From: CALBPI01 sp039821645
Lineage (GTDB): Bacteria > Pseudomonadota > Gammaproteobacteria > Steroidobacterales > Woeseiaceae
Reading direction: 5' to 3'
Assembly (NCBI GenBank): GCA_039821645.1
Contig: JBCBNU010000069.1
Coordinates: 1-11,225, forward strand
DNA length: 11,225 bases
Below, piece by piece: positions 6,920 to 11,225 of this stretch. Positions within the stretch are counted from its first letter, which is position 1. Each line of letters begins with the position of its first letter. The notes beneath the pieces are model-generated. The model saw only the letters and a program-made list of their open reading frames with translations, ran no database searches and was not told the origin of the DNA. The position numbers and the translations under genes were made by a program.

Positions 6920-7657
6920 GTGCGCAATCTCCTGCTTTTTCTCACCCTGCTCGCATTACCGAGCCTGGGGGCCGCCTGCACGATCAGGTTGGCAGTCGCG
7001 AGTAATTTCAAAACGACGATGGAGGCGTTAGTCGAAACTTACGAGCGCGAGCCGCAAAATGAATTTCAAATAATATCAGGGGCATCGGGTGTTTTATTTA
7101 GTCAAATTCTCCGTGGTGCGCCCTTCGATATCTTTTTTTCTGCCGACGCTGACAAAATCGATAGGCTCGACAAACAGAATCGCACCTATGGCGAGTCCTG
7201 GACCTATGCGATTGGACGTATGGCTTTGTACACGCCCGGACGCAGCCCGTCGTCGTTCCTCGAATCGAACGACCCAACAGACTCCATTGCACTAGCGAAC
7301 CCGAGGCACGCACCCTACGGCGCCGCAGGCGCTTTCTGGTTGAGGACACACCTCAGATCGGGGAAACCTGTCAGATATGTCTTTGGCGGAAACGTAGCGC
7401 AAGTGTTTCATTATGTTCAATCTGGTAATGCCAGTGCTGGTCTGGTTGCCTTAGCCCAGCTCATCAACAAGGAGATCAGACCTGACGAATACGTAGCGTT
7501 GCCTGGCGACGAATATCCGTTGATCGAGCAGAAAGCTGCGGTGCTGCGTCAGCCCACTTGTGCGATGACGGCAGAGTTTGTCGGGTTCCTGCGCTCGGAT
7601 GAAGCTGCACAGATCATTCAGCGCAGCGGGTATGAGACTGTGGACATGAAGCGATGA
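6920..7657 (+). CDS. modA: Molybdate-binding periplasmic protein ModA
   Basis: Captures molybdate (or tungstate) in the periplasm and delivers it to ModB. The 245 residues begin at a GTG; the leader RNLLLFLTLLALPSLGAA is a signal peptide with cleavage near residue 19. The mature part starts with IRLAVASNF (22-30, oxyanion-binding Ser28). IISGASGVLFSQI (51-63), APFDIFFSADADKIDRL (67-83) and APYGAAG (131-137) follow, with GGNVAQ at 156-161. At the position where E. coli ModA has its ligand tyrosine (GFVY) this protein has GLVA, the arrangement I associate with the Azotobacter-type class, where a tyrosine in APYG can contribute. The stop overlaps the modB start (ATGA). The Shine-Dalgarno is weak (GAG 11 nt upstream). 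Confidence 0.92.
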   Translation: MRNLLLFLTLLALPSLGAACTIRLAVASNFKTTMEALVETYEREPQNEFQIISGASGVLFSQILRGAPFDIFFSADADKIDRLDKQNRTYGESWTYAIGRMALYTPGRSPSSFLESNDPTDSIALANPRHAPYGAAGAFWLRTHLRSGKPVRYVFGGNVAQVFHYVQSGNASAGLVALAQLINKEIRPDEYVALPGDEYPLIEQKAAVLRQPTCAMTAEFVGFLRSDEAAQIIQRSGYETVDMKR

Positions 7658-8346
7658 GTGTTGAAGACCTACAAGCGCTGTGGCTCACACTGAAGCTGGC
7701 AACAACCACGACATCTATTTTGCTGGTCATCGGATTACCGCTTTCCTGGTGGTTAGTGCGTAGCCAGTCTTTGGCGGCCACCGTTGTAAATGTGTTGATC
7801 GCGCTGCCGTTGGTACTCCCACCGACGGTGATCGGATTCTATTTGCTTATCGCGATGGGCCCGTTCGGACCCTTGGGCGCGCTGGCATCTGCGACAGGAC
7901 TTGCGCCTCTCGCATTCAGTTTCCCGGGACTGGTATTTGGGAGCGTCATCTATTCGTTGCCTTTTGTGATCCAACCATTGCAGGCAGGCTTTGCTTCGGT
8001 GTCGCAATCGGTGCTAGATGCGTCCAATACGCTCGGAGCTGACTCAAAGTCCCTGTTGCTGCGGGTCGCTATTCCTCTGAGTCAGCGCGCCGTGGTCGTC
8101 GCAAGTGTTTTGGGATTTGCACATACCGTTGGTGAGTTCGGTGTCGTCTTGATGATCGGCGGGAACATCCCGGGCGAAACCAGAGTGGCCTCCGTGCAGA
8201 TCTACGATCACGTCGAAGCGCTGGACTACGCGAGCGCGCATCAGCTTTCTCTTGTCTTGGTGATCTTCTCTCTTGTGGTCCTCACCGCGGTGTACCGTGT
8301 TTGGGGTCGCGGTGTCTTCAAGCAACCGAGGCATACCAGCGCGTGA
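7654..8346 (+). CDS. modB: Molybdate ABC transporter permease ModB
   Basis: Inner-membrane channel subunit of the molybdate importer; 230 residues, the usual size. About five transmembrane segments: 10-34, 41-67, 88-110, 146-169 and 198-215. IALPLVLPPTVIGFYLL (49-65) is typical of ModB. The cytoplasmic EAA-type coupling loop that docks on the ATPase is DASNTLGADS with VAIPLSQ after it (122-144). GEFGVVLMIGGNIPGET (160-176) is the conserved C-terminal signature. The gene starts in the ATGA overlap with modA and its TGA overlaps the GTG of modC, so translation of all three is probably coupled. Confidence 0.95.
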   Translation: MSVEDLQALWLTLKLATTTTSILLVIGLPLSWWLVRSQSLAATVVNVLIALPLVLPPTVIGFYLLIAMGPFGPLGALASATGLAPLAFSFPGLVFGSVIYSLPFVIQPLQAGFASVSQSVLDASNTLGADSKSLLLRVAIPLSQRAVVVASVLGFAHTVGEFGVVLMIGGNIPGETRVASVQIYDHVEALDYASAHQLSLVLVIFSLVVLTAVYRVWGRGVFKQPRHTSA

Positions 8347-9404
8347 CGATCCAGATAACGTTGCAGCAGCAGGCGCCGCATCTCGCGCCTCTATCGGTAT
8401 CCGAGGTGCTGCCGAGCGGCGTTTGCATTGGTGTTTATGGACCGTCAGGTAGCGGCAAGACCACCCTGCTCAGGGGCATTTCAGGTCTTAGTCGTATCTC
8501 AGGCACGGTGCAGGTCAAAGACGCCATCTGGCAGGACGAAAACCACTTTCTGCCAGCGCACGAAAGGCGTGCGGCTATGGTCCTGCAGTCGCCTGGACTC
8601 TTACCGCACCGCACTGTCACCGGGAATATCGAATTCGCACTTAGCTTCAACAAGCGTGCGAAGCCGGGGTTGCTCGATTCGATCCTTGCTGACTTCGGAC
8701 TTCTGCCGCTGCGTGATCAGCGCGCCGATTCGCTCTCCGGTGGTGAACAGCAGCGCGTTGCCATGGCGCGGGCGCTCGCCGCCCAACCGGACGTCTTGCT
8801 GCTGGACGAACCACTGACTGGCTTGGACGATGAAGCACGCCAAACGTTATTACAGGTGCTGATGCGTCTGAAGCGATCCGGAACTACCTGCATCTTCGTG
8901 AGCCACTCTGCATATGAGCAAGCACTGCTGGCCGACCACCTTCTCATTATGAATTCCGGCGCGATTACGAAGAGCGGATCGGCCGAACAAGTTTTTGCCG
9001 AGTCGCCGCCAACGGCTGCGTTGGGGCGCGAGCTAGGCGTGGTGATCAGTGATATTCCCGTAGTGGAGAACGTGGACGGGCTTGCCGTGGTCGAAAAAAA
9101 TGGCCTCAGAATCCAGTTGGCAGCAGGAGCGCTCCCCGGCAGTTCAGTCAGTATCCGCGTGCGTGCGGATGACGTCAGTCTGACTGATAAACCAGAGACA
9201 CACTCGAGCATCATGAACGCAATTCCCGTGACGATTCGTGCGCAGTCGTCCTATCCAGACTCGCCGTTTACTCTCGTGGAATTAGACGCCTCTGGTACAA
9301 CACTGTTTGCTCGGATCACGAATGCGGCATCCCGTAAACTAAAGATTCGCGCCGGTGTTCAGGTTTACGCACAGATGAAGGCCGCCGCTATCACCTCGTT
9401 TTAA
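8343..9404 (+). CDS. modC: Molybdate ABC transporter ATP-binding protein ModC
   Basis: Cytoplasmic ATPase powering molybdate import; 353 residues. Walker A GPSGSGKT (33-40), Q-loop LQSPGLLP (81-88, Gln82), signature LSGGEQQR (131-138), Walker B LLLDEP (152-157) and switch His188 in FVSHS are all intact. After about residue 240 comes a TOBE/MOP-type region (IRVRADDVSL, 271-280, then IPVTIRA and the FARITNAA segment), which binds oxyanion in this family. The start is the GTG at 8343, within a GTGA overlap with the modB stop. An in-frame TTG at 8301 would extend 42 bp further into modB and add a leader unlike ModC, so I rejected it. The N-terminal strand MTIQITLQQ resembles the usual ModC start. 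Confidence 0.95.
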   Translation: MTIQITLQQQAPHLAPLSVSEVLPSGVCIGVYGPSGSGKTTLLRGISGLSRISGTVQVKDAIWQDENHFLPAHERRAAMVLQSPGLLPHRTVTGNIEFALSFNKRAKPGLLDSILADFGLLPLRDQRADSLSGGEQQRVAMARALAAQPDVLLLDEPLTGLDDEARQTLLQVLMRLKRSGTTCIFVSHSAYEQALLADHLLIMNSGAITKSGSAEQVFAESPPTAALGRELGVVISDIPVVENVDGLAVVEKNGLRIQLAAGALPGSSVSIRVRADDVSLTDKPETHSSIMNAIPVTIRAQSSYPDSPFTLVELDASGTTLFARITNAASRKLKIRAGVQVYAQMKAAAITSF

Positions 9405-9420
9405 TCCCTACGGGTTGCGG

Positions 9421-10245
9421 ATGACAGATTGGATTGCACAAGCAGATCGTGTCCGGCTGATTGCGTTTCTTGTCGCAATTGTCGTGTTCGCCCTTTGGGA
9501 GGTGCGTCTACCGCGCCGAGACGTGTCCGATCGCCAAAGAAGATGGATCGGGAACTTCGGACTGTTCCTCTCGGGAGCGATGGTCGTGCGTCTGTTGATG
9601 CCCGTGTTGCCGGTTGCCTTCGCGGTGTGGTGTCAGACCAACAGCGTGGGCCTTTTCAACGCCGTGAGTTTCTCCGGGTGGATCGCGATACCGCTTGCAG
9701 TTATTGCGCTCGATTTGGCGATTTATTGGCAACATCGATGGATGCACGCGATACCCGCTCTGTGGCGACTGCATCGTGTGCATCACGCCGACACTGAGTT
9801 CGATGTAACCACCGCGATTCGCTTTCACCCATTGGAGATCGCACTTTCTCTGAGTTACAAGATGGTAGTCATCGCTGCGCTGGGGGCAGCCCCGCTCGCG
9901 GTTGTCATCTTTGAGATCATCCTGAACGTCAGCGCCATGTTTAACCACGCGAACATCGCGTTGTCGCCTGCTGTGGATCGCCGGCTTCGCCGTCTGCTTG
10001 TGACCCCAGACTTTCACCGGGTGCACCATTCAGCTGATCAACGCGAAACCGATATGAACTATGGCTTCTGCCTGACGATCTGGGATTACCTGTTTAGCAG
10101 CTACAAGTCACAGCCGGAAACATCGCATCAGTCCATGATAATCGGCCTAGAGGATTTTCGGGAACCCGGAGAGCACAGGCTCCGTGCGCTGTTGAGTCAA
10201 CCCTTTCGGCGTGCCCCACGAGACGAAGGATCCACCATTCGTTAG
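9421..10245 (+). CDS. Sterol desaturase/fatty acid hydroxylase family membrane protein
   Basis: A membrane di-iron oxygenase-type protein of 274 residues. Hydrophobic segments lie at about 10-28, 44-70, 84-103 and 142-172. The histidine clusters that bind the two irons are complete: HRWMH (105-109), HRVHH (118-122), H136 in FHPLE, H176 in FNHANI, and HRVHH (199-203). The WDYLFSSYK stretch (221-229) is the usual closing motif. Such enzymes hydroxylate or desaturate sterols, carotenoids, fatty acids or ether lipids; the substrate cannot be told here. The ATG at 9421 is 16 bp after the modC stop with no terminator between, so it is probably read from the mod promoter. An in-frame TTG at 9415 is less likely. 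A functional link to molybdate is not obvious, because the family uses iron. Confidence 0.9.
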   Translation: MTDWIAQADRVRLIAFLVAIVVFALWEVRLPRRDVSDRQRRWIGNFGLFLSGAMVVRLLMPVLPVAFAVWCQTNSVGLFNAVSFSGWIAIPLAVIALDLAIYWQHRWMHAIPALWRLHRVHHADTEFDVTTAIRFHPLEIALSLSYKMVVIAALGAAPLAVVIFEIILNVSAMFNHANIALSPAVDRRLRRLLVTPDFHRVHHSADQRETDMNYGFCLTIWDYLFSSYKSQPETSHQSMIIGLEDFREPGEHRLRALLSQPFRRAPRDEGSTIR

Positions 10246-10264
10246 TTTTTTCGAAATTGACTAA
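10242..10264 (+). other. Weak AT-rich inverted repeat after the hydroxylase gene
   Basis: TTAGT at 10242-10246 pairs with ACTAA at 10260-10264 around a T-run and TTTCGAAA. The stem is only 5 bp, AT-rich, overlaps the stop codon and has no T-tract after it, so it is at best a poor transcription terminator. The remaining gap to 10330 holds only the next gene's ribosome-binding site that I can identify. Confidence 0.2.
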
Positions 10265-10316
10265 ACCGTCGCGGCGCGAATCGCACTAATACCCATACAG
10301 TCCTCGCTCGGACTTC

Positions 10317-10322
10317 AGGGAG
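10317..10322 (+). promoter_or_regulatory. Ribosome-binding site of the DUF1800 gene
   Basis: AGGGAG lies 7 nt before the ATG at 10330, a strong Shine-Dalgarno that fixes this start and supports the gene despite its missing 3' end. Confidence 0.75.
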
Positions 10323-10329
10323 TGTCGTA

Positions 10330-11225
10330 ATGAGAGTGTCGACAATCGTAAGAGGCGCGTTGATCTGCCTTTGCCTAAGTCTTGCCGCCTGCGGTGGTGG
10401 CGGCGGAGGTGCACCATCGAACGTCGGCGCCCCGCCGCCCGGTCCAGCACCGATCAGCAAGGCACAGATTGACGCGACGAGCCAAACGGTGCGCGCGGCG
10501 TCTTTTGGACTTGATTACGCTGACCTTGAGTCTGCGACTCGGCTCGGTGCAGAAGCCTGGCTTGATCAGCAGTTGGCACTGCCGCCCACATTTCACCGCA
10601 GCACCATGGAGGGCATTCTCGCGCGGCGGGCCGCTGGCGAGTTCGATGCATTTGAAAACGACATCGAATATCTGATTTTCGCTCGCCGAATCGGCTGGTG
10701 GCATAACACGCTGACTGCCAGAGACACCGTACGCCAAAGAGTGGCGTATGCACTCAGCCAGATTTTTGTCGTTTCAGACAATGTCGATACGTTGGAGGTT
10801 TACCCATACGCGCTGAACACCTATTACGACATTCTGCTTGAGCACGCGTTTGGCAACTTCCGAGACCTGTTGCGTGAGGTGACGTTGAACCCAGCGATGG
10901 GCCTCTACCTCAGTCACCTCAACAACCGTGCCGCAGACCCAATCCGAAACATCTTCCCGGACGAGAATTATGCGCGCGAGGTGATGCAGCTCTTTTCGAT
11001 CGGGTTATTCGAATTGAATATCGACGGCAGTATGCAGATGGGCGGTAATGGCCAACCGGTGCCGAGCTATGACAACGACGACATTCGAGAATTCGCAAAA
11101 ATCTTTACCGGACTTTCCTTTGGTGGACCTGGCGCGTTCTTCGGCAATATCGCCGAACCGAACTTTTCGGTGCCGATGCAAATGTTCGATGCGGCGCATG
11201 AGCCTGGTGAAAAGCGGCTTTTGAA
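10330..11225 (+). CDS. DUF1800 family lipoprotein (N-terminal part, runs off window)
   Basis: An open frame of 298 codons from an ATG with a strong ribosome-binding site to the window end, without a stop. Residues 1-20 are a lipoprotein signal, with lipobox LAAC putting the lipidated cysteine at 21. Six glycines follow (22-27), then a Pro/Ala/Gly linker to about 41. The DUF1800 domain begins with AASFGLDYADLESATRLG and AWLDQQLALP, with RQRVAYALSQIFVVS later. Its best motif is NYAREVMQLFSIGLF (213-227), followed by the DNDDIREFAKIFTGLSF segment. The biochemical role of DUF1800 is not known. In many genomes such genes sit directly before a DUF1501 gene encoding an exported sulfatase-like protein, so one is predicted just past the right edge. 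Cell envelope location is inferred from the lipobox. Confidence 0.88.
   Translation, partial: MRVSTIVRGALICLCLSLAACGGGGGGAPSNVGAPPPGPAPISKAQIDATSQTVRAASFGLDYADLESATRLGAEAWLDQQLALPPTFHRSTMEGILARRAAGEFDAFENDIEYLIFARRIGWWHNTLTARDTVRQRVAYALSQIFVVSDNVDTLEVYPYALNTYYDILLEHAFGNFRDLLREVTLNPAMGLYLSHLNNRAADPIRNIFPDENYAREVMQLFSIGLFELNIDGSMQMGGNGQPVPSYDNDDIREFAKIFTGLSFGGPGAFFGNIAEPNFSVPMQMFDAAHEPGEKRLL

Noticed and set aside
8301..8342. Upstream TTG start for modC
   Set aside because: It would extend further into modB and add a leader not seen in ModC; the GTG at 8343 gives the usual GTGA overlap.
9508..10029. Reverse-strand open frame of 173 codons opposite the hydroxylase gene
   Set aside because: The hydroxylase frame has complete histidine motifs, while this antisense frame is His/Arg/Gln-rich and matches nothing known.
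10391..10412. GGT/GGC/GGA run as a DNA repeat
   Set aside because: It simply encodes the Gly6 spacer after the lipoprotein cysteine.

Overview
This window looks like ordinary chromosomal sequence from a gammaproteobacterium. GC is moderately high by eye, there are no long gene-free stretches, and the families present (Sad-type succinate-semialdehyde dehydrogenase, NhaR-like LysR regulator, ModABC, TolB-like/TPR membrane protein, DUF1800 lipoprotein) are common in environmental, often marine, members of that class. A placement near Woeseiaceae-like lineages is only an impression from the TolB/TPR and DUF1800 genes. No rRNA, tRNA, CRISPR array, insertion sequence or prophage gene was seen.

Left part (1-4950). 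A membrane-anchored TolB-like/TPR protein runs leftward off the window edge. Divergent from it is a six-helix membrane diguanylate cyclase (GGEEF active site, product-inhibition site lost), whose 3' end overlaps a convergent gene for an apparently exported SAM-dependent methyltransferase. Divergent from the methyltransferase, across 83 bp, is an NAD(P)-dependent aldehyde dehydrogenase of the Sad/YneI succinate-semialdehyde dehydrogenase family.

Middle (4954-6919). A leftward two-gene unit encodes a LysR regulator that reads like NhaR and, coupled by an ATGA overlap, a multi-spanning DUF1295 (steroid 5-alpha-reductase-like) membrane protein. No Na+/H+ antiporter gene is nearby. The 152-bp gap between the regulator and modA holds two perfect 6-bp dyads and further GAAT/ATTC half-sites, the best candidate regulatory region in the window.

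Right part (6920-11225). A compact molybdate ABC importer operon, modA-modB-modC, has 4-bp overlaps at both junctions. It is followed 16 bp later by a membrane di-iron fatty acid hydroxylase/sterol desaturase family gene that is probably co-transcribed. After an 84-bp gap comes the start of a DUF1800 lipoprotein gene, cut by the right edge.

The best-supported physiological unit is molybdate uptake: periplasmic ModA, permease ModB, and ATPase ModC with a C-terminal TOBE region. I did not find a clearly new system. The points most worth a second look are the NhaR-like/DUF1295 pair sharing a dyad-rich control region with modABC and the hydroxylase, and the methyltransferase that carries an export signal although SAM is cytoplasmic.
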